From positions 27,049,318 through 27,113,317 of the forward strand of contig CM074188.1 in assembly GCA_037179385.1 (NCBI GenBank): DNA of 64,000 nt. Reading direction: 5' to 3'. The number at the start of each line of letters is the position of its first letter. The stretch's first letter is position 1. Position numbers and translations under genes: made by a program. Positions 1 through 8,643 of this stretch are shown one piece after another. The notes under the pieces are model-generated. The model had not been told where the DNA came from. It was given only the letters and a program-made list of their open reading frames with translations, and made no database searches. This DNA is from Holothuria scabra (taxonomy: Eukaryota; Echinodermata; Holothuroidea; Aspidochirotida; Holothuriidae).

Positions 1-2218
1 ACAACTGGTCTTTATGGAGTGTGTCAGACATGTTTCTTTCCTGTTCTATCCCCTCACCATGTGGGGGGGGGCCAGGAGACTCACAATCCTGAAGATTGGC
101 CATAAAAGTTTGGCTGAGATCAAACCAGGAATCTTCACTTTCATCAATATTCTTTTTAGAGTCCTCTTTGGACTCTGACTCCACTTTTGGGAGTGTTGTT
201 CCATTTTTAGGAACTAATTCCTCAATTTTAGAGGGCGGAGGCTTAAATTTACCATCCTTCTTTTCAGAAATCATACCCTCACTTTTAGAGAGTGGATGTT
301 TAAGATTATCATCCTTACATGATTCCCTACTTGTTTCACTTTTGGAAACTGTATCCTCACTTTTGGAGGCTGGATGTTTAAGATTATCATCCATAGCAAG
401 CTTTTGTGACATAGCTCTCGTGACAGCACAGGCTGGGAATAAATCTGGAAATTCCTTTTCTAATTGCTCTGTGTTGTTATAGTCACATGGTTTATCTGTC
501 AAAATTGCATTGGCGACTACCTTTCCACCAGCTAGGTCATTGCCTAGCAACAGAGATACCCCCTTTACAGGTAGAGTAGGTCTGACCCCTACTATGACCG
601 ACCCAGAAACTAAATCTGACTTCAAATTAATTTTGTGAAGAGGGACAGAAATAAATCCACACTCAACCCCCTGAATTAGTACATTTGCCCCTGTGGAAGT
701 AGAGTCCGTTAATGGCAAAATTCCATCAAGAAGCAACGACTGAGTTGCGCCTGTGTCACGCAAAATTTTAATTTTGACGGGTGGATGAGCTGAATCCCCA
801 TCTAGGGAAATAAAACCCTCAGACACGAATGGAAGGTATTCTTCCTTAATTTGGTCATTAGAATTAGGCCGTAAAGTCACGACTACCTCTGGAGAATTTT
901 CTGCATTGGCTAAGGCATTTGGAGCTGTTTCAGTCTCCTTTAATTTTGCCAATTGAAAGCAATTTGCCAATGTGTGGCCCTTTTTGTGACAGAAACCACA
1001 AACTATGTCTTTAAAGGCAGCTTTATTTGAGCTGACCTGGTCGTTCTTTTGACGACTAGAATCTGGTTGTTTTTTACCAGAACTTGTTGGAGAGAGAGAA
1101 CCAGACTGAGATCCACTAATTTTACCTGCTGTGTCACCACTAGTGCCATTGCCATATTTTTTATTTGGCCTATTAAACTGACTCTTGTTTTGAGTCTGAC
1201 CTATTTTACCGAACTTATGGGTAAGTGCATACTGATCAGCCAAATTTGCCACTTCTTTCAATTTGTCTGCCTTTTGCTCTTCAAGGTGAGTCTTTATGTC
1301 ATCACTCACACACCGTTTAAATTCCTCGACCAGCATCAGTTGTCGTAAGGCTTCAAATGTGGAGACCTTTTTAGAATCACACCATCTATCGAAATGCCTT
1401 TCCTTTTGATAGGCAAACTCTACATATGTTTGTGTATCCGCCTTACGATATTTTCTAAATTTTTGGCGATACGCCTCAGGTACTAATTCATAGGCTTGTA
1501 ATATGGCCTTTTTGACTATATCGTAATCCATGCTGTCCTCTATTGACAGAGCGGAAAACACTTCCTGGGCCTTGCCAGTGAAATTACTCTGAATGAGTAT
1601 TGACCATTTATCTCTGGGCCACTTTAATTGTTCACCCAGTTTTTCAAAGTGGTTGAAAAATTTCTCCACATTATCCTCCTGAAATTTGGGCACAAATTTT
1701 ACGTGCTTAGAGACATCAAATCCCCCAGTAGGCCTATCCGTGCCTATTTGAGGTTCTGGGCCTTTTATGACCCCTAACTCCAGTTGTTTCAACCTAAATT
1801 CATGCTCTCTAGCCTCTTTTTCCCTTTGCATTTCTCTTTCTTCTTTTTCCCTTTGCATTTCTCTTTCTTCTTTTTCCCTTTGCATTTCTCTTTCTTCTTT
1901 TTCCCTTTGCATTTCTAATTCTTCTTTTTCCCTTTGCATTTCTAATTCTTTCAATCTAACTTCTCTTTCCAATTCAAGCTTTTTCAATTCAAATGCATTG
2001 TCAGTTGGCACGGTCATGATTGTCTCAAGCACTGTAATTGGCAGAATACTTTCATCTACCAGATACTCTACAATGTATCTCTTAATCTCGTCCTTCCGCA
2101 TTAATGGCTGAAATTCAATGCCATAGTGTTTTGCGACTTTTACAATCTCAGACTTTTTTAGTGAGTTAAGCTCCTCAGTTGAGGGGCTAGCCACGAATTT
2201 ATCTAAATCGAATGGCAT
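1..2218 (-). CDS. Gag-protease polyprotein of Ty3/gypsy (Gmr1-like) retrotransposon, partial, open reading frame
   Basis: The minus strand from the ATG at 2218 reads open to the window edge, about 739 codons, so gag and protease share one frame. In order it shows: an N-terminal helical segment; a charged coiled coil built on five 9-residue repeats (MQREKEERE type, about 1830-1950); a capsid-like region; a CCHC zinc knuckle of C-x2-C-x4-H-x4-C spacing (about 959-1002); and an aspartic protease with DTGA (about 745-760) and a later LLLGNDL segment. A Ser/Lys/Glu-rich linker follows, with a DDNLKHP motif twice. The capsid coats the RNA, the knuckle binds RNA and the protease cuts the polyprotein. 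Integrase should follow beyond position 1. Bases 1-2218 match about 5249-7459 closely, but the second copy carries frameshifts absent here, so this is the better-preserved copy. Start choice rests on the duplicated MPFDLDKF beginning. Confidence 0.85.
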   Translation of the reverse strand, partial: MPFDLDKFVASPSTEELNSLKKSEIVKVAKHYGIEFQPLMRKDEIKRYIVEYLVDESILPITVLETIMTVPTDNAFELKKLELEREVRLKELEMQREKEELEMQREKEEREMQREKEEREMQREKEEREMQREKEAREHEFRLKQLELGVIKGPEPQIGTDRPTGGFDVSKHVKFVPKFQEDNVEKFFNHFEKLGEQLKWPRDKWSILIQSNFTGKAQEVFSALSIEDSMDYDIVKKAILQAYELVPEAYRQKFRKYRKADTQTYVEFAYQKERHFDRWCDSKKVSTFEALRQLMLVEEFKRCVSDDIKTHLEEQKADKLKEVANLADQYALTHKFGKIGQTQNKSQFNRPNKKYGNGTSGDTAGKISGSQSGSLSPTSSGKKQPDSSRQKNDQVSSNKAAFKDIVCGFCHKKGHTLANCFQLAKLKETETAPNALANAENSPEVVVTLRPNSNDQIKEEYLPFVSEGFISLDGDSAHPPVKIKILRDTGATQSLLLDGILPLTDSTSTGANVLIQGVECGFISVPLHKINLKSDLVSGSVIVGVRPTLPVKGVSLLLGNDLAGGKVVANAILTDKPCDYNNTEQLEKEFPDLFPACAVTRAMSQKLAMDDNLKHPASKSEDTVSKSETSRESCKDDNLKHPLSKSEGMISEKKDGKFKPPPSKIEELVPKNGTTLPKVESESKEDSKKNIDESEDSWFDLSQTFMANLQDCESPGPPPHGEGIEQERNMSDTLHKDQL

Positions 2219-2324
2219 TTTGAGGTTGTGTCAGGCACTCACAAAAAACTAAGAAGTCTGGACAATACAGTTGCAAATTACAATGAAATTTCTCGAATTT
2301 TCCACCTGGTAGTGTAATTCTTTC

Positions 2325-2342
2325 CCGGATGTTAGGCCACCA
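2325..2342 (-). promoter_or_regulatory. Primer-binding site of the left-hand element copy
   Basis: Four bases inside the LTR edge, the minus strand reads TGGTGGCCTAACATCCGG. It begins with TGG, complementary to a tRNA CCA tail, as expected for a minus-strand primer-binding site. It is identical to 7566-7583. The matching tRNA species was not identified. Confidence 0.6.
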
Positions 2343-2346
2343 ATTC

Positions 2347-3018
2347 TGTTATGGCTTGGTCGCAATTCAAACCAATAACAGCGAAAGACCACAGAAGAGC
2401 GAGATTAAAATCAACAACTTAATTATTATTTACCTCTTACTTCCTTAAATTTACAACGATTACTCTTAAATCTACTCACAATCTTTTACGGCTTAAGGTA
2501 TCACTCTTTGTCCAAGGGGTAGTGTTGTTAGCGTCGATTGTACAGCAGCACAGCGTAGGACTCGGTTCTGCGAAGGCAGGATGAAGACTATAGTGATCGG
2601 TAAATGGCGACACAATTACAGCGTTAAGCGGTGAAGCAGGCGTCTGGTCTCTGTATTATCTGTGTATCTTCTGTTCTCTTCTCTTCCTGTCACACTGCTT
2701 GCATGACCTTTTATGTATCTGGTAGTTCTTCCAGAAAAGTCTGGAACTCACTCTTATGGAAACGTCTCGTTTGATCTCGTACAAAGCAGACAGCGAACGT
2801 TCTGGGCTCGGTAACCCATAACCACAAGTTGGCTATTATTAGGCCATTACATCATACAGTAGTTCCCAGTAGGTGATCGTACATTCTCGTAACTGTGCGA
2901 ATGTTCTCTGGGGTTACCCGTTGAATATGCTCGAGAGACAACACCGATGCTAGCACTTTCTAGAACTTTTCACTCGCTCGATCCGAGGATTCAATCTGGT
3001 TGATGTCGTCTCGTAACA
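2347..3018 (-). repeat. LTR shared between two element copies (3' LTR of the 3019-7587 internal region)
   Basis: A 672-bp repeat, nearly identical to 7588-8258. On the minus strand it begins TGTTACGAGACG and ends CCATAACA, a short TGTTA/TAACA inverted terminus with canonical TG..CA ends. A purine-rich tract lies just upstream (3019-3029) and a primer-binding site just downstream (2325-2342). It therefore acts as 3' LTR for one copy and sits where a 5' LTR would be for the next. A TATA-like ATACATAAAAGG lies at 2707-2718 on the minus strand. Only a few differences from the other LTR were seen (around 2784 and 2981), which implies recent duplication. Confidence 0.88.
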
Positions 3019-3029
3019 CTCCCCCCCTT
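3019..3029 (-). promoter_or_regulatory. Polypurine tract
   Basis: The minus strand reads AAGGGGGGGAG directly against the first base of the LTR at 3018. This is the position and composition expected for the plus-strand primer of an LTR retrotransposon. It fixes the element's orientation as minus and marks 2347-3018 as the 3' LTR of this copy. Confidence 0.75.
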
Positions 3030-3267
3030 GAAAGAGTTTTGGACGTCTAGGACAAAACTTAGGTTACAATATCTACAATATTACCTTATAGTAATAACCA
3101 TAGTATTACAGTATGTATTCCAATCTCGAGTGGAAGGTGCTATCATAACATACAACTTGTCTTACAATGTGATAATACATGAGTAGTAACATCATTAACA
3201 CATACTGTGCTGCAGGCAACATCAAAATTTCAAAATTACAGCACGATTTTAAATTTACTCAATCAGA
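3030..3267 (-). other. Non-coding 3' region of the retroelement
   Basis: About 240 bases lie between the stop codon after DALSRT (3268) and the polypurine tract. The stretch is AT-rich, and I see no ORF or envelope-like gene, which fits a Ty3/gypsy element without env. Confidence 0.6.
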
Positions 3268-3962
3268 TTAAGTTCTTGACAAAGCATCAGGCACAACATT
3301 GTCTTTCCCTTTAATGTGCCTAATATCTACATTATATGATTGTAGAAATAAACTCCATCTCATCAATCTCTGATTCTTGTTCTTCATCTTAGACAGAAAT
3401 GTCAGAGGATTATGATCAGTATATACAATAACAGGGAAACTAGTAGTCCCCAAATAAACATCAAAGTGCTGAAGACCAAGTATCAAAGCTAATGTTTCTT
3501 TCTCAATTGTAGAATAATTTTTCTGATGTCTGTCAAATTTCTTGAATGATAACATACAGGGTGATCAACACCATGCTCATCAGCTTGAAGCAAAACTGCT
3601 CCTATACCATTGTCACTGGCATCAACTGCCAGCTTAAACTGTTTTTCAAAATCTGGAGCAATCAATACTGGCGAACTCATTAGTGCTCTTTTCAATGATT
3701 CAAATGCTGCCTGACAATTTTCTGTCCAAACAAAATTCTCATCCGAGAACAAGCATACATATTCATTGATTAATGATTTCATTTCTGATCTTTCTTTGTC
3801 ATCTAGATGACTTAACTTCTGATCAAGATTACTCAATACATCAGAGTTCTTTAACTTAATACACATGTCAGGAACATTATCAGCATTGATCTCATCATTA
3901 TCATTGAATTCTTGATCAACACTGATGATACACATGATCACATGCATTATTAACATTGACAT
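3268..3962 (-). pseudogene. RT leader fused to RNase H; RT core deleted
   Basis: The frame 3962-3489 begins with the acidic leader before RT (LINEYVCLFSD). It then jumps directly to FVWTENCQAAFESLKRAL, which normally follows the RT connection region; no YxDD box or fingers/palm motifs lie between. RNase H follows with all four acidic positions: Asp in KLAVDASDNGIG, Glu in STIEKETLAL, Asp in VYTDHNPL and Asp in NVVPDALSR. One frameshift near 3548 separates the first part from 3555-3268. RNase H would degrade the RNA template. By comparison with the family, roughly 200 residues of RT are missing. Confidence 0.85.
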
Positions 3963-4368
3963 TCACATCATGTTCACTTTCATCCTTAGAAATGTCACAA
4001 TCCTCTCTTTCATAATATTTTTTCATCATATTAATGTGACAAACTCTCTTCGATTTACGCTTGTCAGGTGTCAAGATGACATAATCTGTGTCATTGACCT
4101 TTCTTTCAACGACATACGGTCCTTGAAAGCGAGCTTGAAGTGGCTGACCAGACACAGGCAAAAACACCAACACCTTCTCACCAGGCTTAAACTCTCTTTC
4201 TACAGTGGTCTTATCAAACCACACCTTCATTTTCTTCTGAGAACTCCTCAGATTTTCTTGAGCCAGTTCACATGCTCTGTGAAAACGCTCTTTAAAGCGG
4301 GATACATAATCAAGCAGATGTATGTTTTCACCTGGATCTGACAACCACTTCTCCTTTAATAATTTCAA
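3916..4368 (-). pseudogene. Integrase C-terminal domain with GPY module
   Basis: A 150-codon minus-strand ORF continuing integrase: a basic helical stretch (FKERFHRACELAQENLRSSQ), GEKVLVFLPV, then RFQGPYVVERKVNDTDYVI, which is the GPY/F module of Ty3/gypsy integrases. It ends with CHINMMKKYY and an acidic tail. Directly downstream, in another frame, begins the leader that normally precedes RT, showing that pol continues after integrase. Confidence 0.8.
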
Positions 4369-5252
4369 TGGTCCACGAACTGTGTGTCCGAAGACGAGTT
4401 CAAATGGACTGAACCCAAGTGACTCCTGTACAGACTCCTGACAGCAAACATTACAAATGGAATGCCTTCATCCCAATCTTTCTCATTGTCATGACAATAT
4501 GTCTTTAACATATTTTTCAATGTTTGGTGAAACCTTTCTAAAGCTCCTTGGCTTTCGGGATGATAAGCCGAAGACTTAATTTGGTCTATGCCTAATTCAT
4601 ACAACATCTGTTGGAATACAGTTGACATGAAATTAGACCCTTGATCTGATTGGATCTCCTTGAGTAACCCAAACAATGTGAAAAATTTAAGTAAAGCTTG
4701 TAAGACTGTCCGAGCCTTAATATTTCTTAGAGGTATTGCCTCTGGAAACCTTGTCGAAGCACATTATGGTTAGTACATACAGATGTCCTGCCCTACTCTT
4801 AGGTAGAGGACCTACACAATCAATAATGACTCTACTAAATGGCTCTTCAAAAGCAGGAACTGGCTTTAGGGTGCAGCCGGAATATTCTGATTCGGCTTCC
4901 CAACCATTTGACATGAATGACAAGTCTTACAAAATTTGGCCACATCACTCTTAAGCTTAGGCCAATAAAAGTGATTTAGAATTTTGTGGTAAGTCTTATT
5001 GACCCCTAGGTGCCCTGCAAATGGCATTTCATGAGCAATACTCAGTATATTCTTTCGATACACCCTAGGTACCACAATTTGATGGTAAATGCGCCACTCT
5101 TCATCTAAGGGTGCATCAGGTGGTCGCCATTTACGCATCAAAACACCGTTCTTAAGGTAATAACACACTGGGACGTCTTTCGACTTGTCCTCAGTGAGGG
5201 CACCAACAATTAGTGGCTGAAGCTCTTCATCATGTTGTTGTTGGACTGACAA
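4365..5252 (-). pseudogene. Integrase zinc-binding and catalytic core (frameshifted)
   Basis: The H2C2 zinc finger is visible at about 5050-4930 (GHLGVNKTYHKIL, then CKTCHSC). The catalytic core follows: first Asp in VIIDCVGPLPK (about 4830), second Asp in QSDQGSNF (about 4645), and Glu in SQGALERFHQ (about 4540). Spacing between the second Asp and the Glu is 35 residues, the classical D-35-E arrangement. The integrase would insert the cDNA into host chromatin. The ORF is split into three frames by breaks near 4875 and 4740, and it leaves frame again near 4435. All catalytic residues survive in the fragments. Confidence 0.85.
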
Positions 5253-6577
5253 CTGGTCTTTATGGAGTGTGTCCAGACATGTTTCTTTCCTGTTCTATCC
5301 CCTCACCATGTGGGGGGGGGCCAGGAGACTCACAATCCTGAAGATTGGCCATAAAAGTTTGGCTGAGATCAAACCAGGAATCTTCACTTTCATCAATATT
5401 CTTTTTAGAGTCCTCTTTGGACTCTGACTCACTTTGGGAGTGTTGTTCCATTTTAGGAACTAATTCCTCAATTTTAGAGAGCGGAGGCTTAAATTTACCA
5501 TCCTTCTTTTCAGAAATCATACCCTCACTTTTAGAGAGTGGATGTTTAAGATTATCATCCTTACATGATTCCCTACTTGTTTCACTTTTGGAAACTGTAT
5601 CCTCACTTTTGGAGGCTGGATGTTTAAGATTATCATCCATAGCAAGCTTTTGTGACATAGCTCGTGACAGCACAGGCTGGGAATAAATCTGGAAATTCCT
5701 TTTCTAATTGCTCTGTGTTGTTATAGTCACATGGTTTATCTGTCAAAATTGCATTGGCGACTACCTTTCCACCAGCTAGGTCATTGCCTAGCAACAGAGA
5801 TACCCCTTTACAGGTAGAGTAGGTCTGACCCCTACTATGACCCGACCCAGAAACTAAATCTGACTTCAAATTAATTTTGTGAAGAGGACAGAAATAAATC
5901 CACACTCAACCCCTGAATTAGTACATTTGCCCCTGTGGAAGTAGAGTCCGTTAATGGCAAAATTCCATCAGAAGCAAGCAACGACTGAGTTGCGCCTGTG
6001 TCACGCAAAATTTTAATTTTGACGGGTGGATGAGCTGAATCCCCATCTGGGAAATAAAACCCTCAGACACGAATGGAAGGTATTCTTCCTTAATTTGGTC
6101 ATTAGAATTAGGCCGTAAAGTCACGACTACCTCTGGAGAATTTTCTGCATTGGCTAAGGCATTTGGAGCTGTTTCAGTCTCCTTTAATTTTGCCAATTGA
6201 AAGCAATTTGCCAATATGTGGCCCTTTTTGTGACAGAAACCACAAACTATGTCTTTAAAGGCAGCTTTATTTGAGCTGACCTGGTCGTTCTTTTGACGAC
6301 TAGAATCTGGTTGTTTTACCAGAACTTGTTGGAGAGAGAACCAGACTGAGATCCACTAATTTTACCTGCTGTGTGTCACCACTAGTGCCATTGCCATATT
6401 TTTTATTTGGCCTATTAAACTGACTCTTGTTTTGAGTCTGACCTATTTTACCGAACTTATGGGTAAGTGCATACTGATCAGCCAAATTTGCCACTTCTTT
6501 CAATTTGTCTGCCTTTTGCTCTTCAAGGTGAGTCTTTATGTCATCACTCACACACCGTTTAAATTCCTCGACCAGCA

Positions 6578-7459
6578 TCAGTTGTCGTAAGGCTTCAAAT
6601 GTGGAGACCTTTTAGAATCACACCATCTATCGAAATGCCTTTCCTTTTGATAGGCAAACTCTACATATGTTTGTGTATCCGCCTTACGATATTTTCTAAA
6701 TTTTTGGCGATACGCCTCAGGTACTAATTCATAGGCTTGTAATATGGCCTTTTTGACTATATCGTAATCCATGCTGTCCTCTATTGACAGAGCGGAAAAC
6801 ACTTCCTGGGCCTTGCCAGTGAAATTACTCTGAATGAGTATTGACCATTTATCTCTGGGCCACTTTAATTGTTCACCCAGTTTTTCAAAGTGGTTGAAAA
6901 ATTTCTCCACATTATCCTCCTGAAATTTGGGCACAAATTTTACGTGCTTAGAGACATCAAATCCCCCAGTAGGCCTATCCGTGCCTATTTGAGGTTCTGG
7001 GCCTTTTATGACCCCTAACTCCAGTTGTTTCAACCTAAATTCATGCTCTCTAGCCTCTTTTTCCCTTTGCATTTCTCTTTCTTCTTTTTCCCTTTGCATT
7101 TCTCTTTCTTCTTTTTCCCTTTGCATTTCTCTTTCTTCTTTTTCCCTTTGCATTTCTAATTCTTCTTTTTCCCTTTGCATTTCTAATTCTTTCAATCTAA
7201 CTTCTCTTTCCAATTCAAGCTTTTTCAATTCAAATGCATTGTCAGTTGGCACGGTCATGATTGTCTCAAGCACTGTAATTGGCAGAATACTTTCATCTAC
7301 CAGATACTCTACAATGTATCTCTTAATCTCGTCCTTCCGCATTAATGGCTGAAATTCAATGCCATAGTGTTTTGCGACTTTTACAATCTCAGACTTTTTT
7401 AGTGAGTTAAGCTCCTCAGTTGAGGGGCTAGCCACGAATTTATCTAAATCGAATGGCAT
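6578..7459 (-). CDS. Gag N-terminal and capsid fragment (right-hand copy)
   Basis: A 293-codon minus-strand ORF starting MPFDLDKF. Residues about 95-150 form a charged coiled coil of MQREKEERE-type 9-residue repeats, followed by a helical capsid-like region ending near HFDRWCDSK. The ORF stops early because one T is missing from the run near 6612; the equivalent left-hand frame continues through the zinc knuckle. The continuation (LVEEFKRCVSD) is found in another frame at 6300-6578. Gag would form the virus-like particle. Confidence 0.8.
   Translation of the reverse strand: MPFDLDKFVASPSTEELNSLKKSEIVKVAKHYGIEFQPLMRKDEIKRYIVEYLVDESILPITVLETIMTVPTDNAFELKKLELEREVRLKELEMQREKEELEMQREKEEREMQREKEEREMQREKEEREMQREKEAREHEFRLKQLELGVIKGPEPQIGTDRPTGGFDVSKHVKFVPKFQEDNVEKFFNHFEKLGEQLKWPRDKWSILIQSNFTGKAQEVFSALSIEDSMDYDIVKKAILQAYELVPEAYRQKFRKYRKADTQTYVEFAYQKERHFDRWCDSKRSPHLKPYDN
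7066..7192 (-). repeat. 27-bp tandem repeat inside gag (coiled coil)
   Basis: Five in-frame units of 27 bp encode MQREKEERE-type 9-mers; the same array is at 1825-1951 in the other copy. The highly charged repeats would lengthen a coiled coil. Unit number is equal in both copies. Confidence 0.8.
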
Positions 7460-7565
7460 TTTGAGGTTGTGTCAGGCACTCACAAAAAACTAAGAAGTCT
7501 GGACAATACAGTTGCAAATTACAATGAAATTTCTCGAATTTTCCACCTGGTAGTGTAATTCTTTC

Positions 7566-7583
7566 CCGGATGTTAGGCCACCA
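7566..7583 (-). promoter_or_regulatory. Primer-binding site of the right-hand element copy
   Basis: The minus strand reads TGGTGGCCTAACATCCGG, four bases inside the LTR end at 7588. It has the TGG start that pairs with a tRNA CCA tail and is the same 18-mer as at 2325-2342. Confidence 0.6.
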
Positions 7584-7587
7584 ATTC

Positions 7588-8258
7588 TGTTATGGCTTGG
7601 TCGCAATTCAAACCAATAACAGCGAAAGACCACAGAAGAGCGAGATTAAAATCAACAACTTAATTATTATTTACCTCTTACTTCCTTAAATTTACAACGA
7701 TTACTCTTAAATCTACTCACAATCTTTTACGGCTTAAGGTATCACTCTTTGTCCAAGGGGTAGTGTTGTTAGCGTCGATTGTACAGCAGCACAGCGTAGG
7801 ACTCGGTTCTGCGAAGGCAGGATGAAGACTATAGTGATCGGTAAATGGCGACACAATTACAGCGTTAAGCGGTGAAGCAGGCGTCTGGTCTCTGTATTAT
7901 CTGTGTATCTTCTGTTCTCTTCTCTTCCTGTCACACTGCTTGCATGACCTTTTATGTATCTGGTAGTTCTTCCAGAAAAGTCTGGAACTCACTCTTATGG
8001 AAACGTCTCGTTTGATCTCGTACAAAACGAACAGCGAACGTTCTGGGCTCGGTAACCCATAACCACAAGTTGGCTATTATTAGGCCATTACATCATACAG
8101 TAGTTCCCAGTAGGTGATCGTACATTCTCGTAACTGTGCGAATGTTCTCTGGGGTTACCCGTTGAATATGCTCGAGAGACAACACCGATGCTAGCACTTT
8201 CTAGAACTTTTCACTCGCTCGTCCGAGGATTCAATCTGGTTGATGTCGTCTCGTAACA
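7588..8258 (-). repeat. 5' LTR of the Gmr1-like retrotransposon
   Basis: A 671-bp repeat nearly identical to 2347-3018, with TG..CA termini on the minus strand. It marks the outer edge of the array: sequence to its right (from 8259) is not repeated in the left-hand copy. A TATA-like ATACATAAAAGG lies at 7948-7959 on the minus strand, a candidate core promoter. The left partner of any target duplication is outside the window, so the insertion site cannot be checked. Confidence 0.88.
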
Positions 8259-8439
8259 ATACAATGAATACTGTAACAGCTCACATATGTTCTAGACTTG
8301 TGAAGAGTTCTGCACAATCAATATTGCTACATGCACGCATAATCAATCTCCCCTCACTTTTGGTATGAAATCAGTAGTGGCTGCATGCAATAAACAGCTG
8401 TTTTGCTTCCTTGATGCTGATGAAATTGTTTAGTCTAAA

Positions 8440-8506
8440 GCGCGATATCGCGATATTGTCACAGAAATGCTGGCGACATCGGTAAATGAGAAATGGTTAT
8501 TGTGGC
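8440..8506. repeat. Fragment of an AGGGCTG-terminal DNA transposon (right end only)
   Basis: GCGATATCGCGATATTGTCA through GGCAGCCCT resembles the right end of the larger repeat at 48062-48516. The left end is absent, so this is a relic in the intron just left of the first visible GTPase exon. Confidence 0.5.
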
Positions 8507-8586
8507 AGCCCTGTTGTATTCATATAACTTATAATTAACAATACTATAATTAACATTATGAAATGTTTTCTTCTTTTGTTTATCAG

Positions 8587-8643
8587 CTCTTACTATGCAG
8601 TTTGTTTCACACCACTTTCTGGACTACCATGACCCTACAATAG
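8587..8643 (+). CDS. RIT1: GTPase exon: end of helix 1 and switch I
   Basis: The acceptor ...TTTATCAG precedes 57 bases that read [18 protein letters not shown] in phase 2/1, and the donor is GTAAG at 8644. The first two bases complete a codon split with the missing P-loop exon; the last G joins AG of the next exon to make the Glu of TIED. Confidence 0.88.
   Translation, partial: LLLCSLFHTTFWTTMTLQ

Larger units (their letters stand above)
3268..7459 (-). pseudogene. Decayed gag-pol of a Gmr1-like Ty3/gypsy retrotransposon (right-hand copy)
   Basis: On the minus strand the domains run gag (7459 to about 6200), protease (about 6060-5750), linker (5673-5260), integrase (5252-3916), then RNase H (about 3700-3268). 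Integrase upstream of the polymerase/RNase H block is the pol order of the Gmr1 clade and the reverse of ordinary Ty3/gypsy. The frame is broken repeatedly, mostly by single-base indels: near 6612, 6047, 5272, 4875, 4740, 4435, 3925 and 3548. The left-hand copy shows that at least the 6612, 6047 and 5272 breaks are not ancestral. The RT core is absent, so the copy could not work alone. Either it is truly decayed or some indels are sequencing errors. Confidence 0.85.

Noticed and set aside
96..482. 128-codon plus-strand ORF
   Set aside because: It is the complement of the linker region of the minus-strand gag-protease frame, which has a zinc knuckle and DTGA; the plus-strand product shows no motif and its copy at 5345 is equally a shadow.
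1767..2111. Ser/Cys/Leu-rich repeat ORF on the plus strand
   Set aside because: The repeats are the antisense of the MQREKEERE coiled coil in gag, so they reflect the 27-bp repeat and not a real protein.
2347..8258. Interpretation as an endogenous retrovirus with envelope
   Set aside because: No ORF follows RNase H before the polypurine tract, and the domains are those of a Ty3/gypsy retrotransposon without env.
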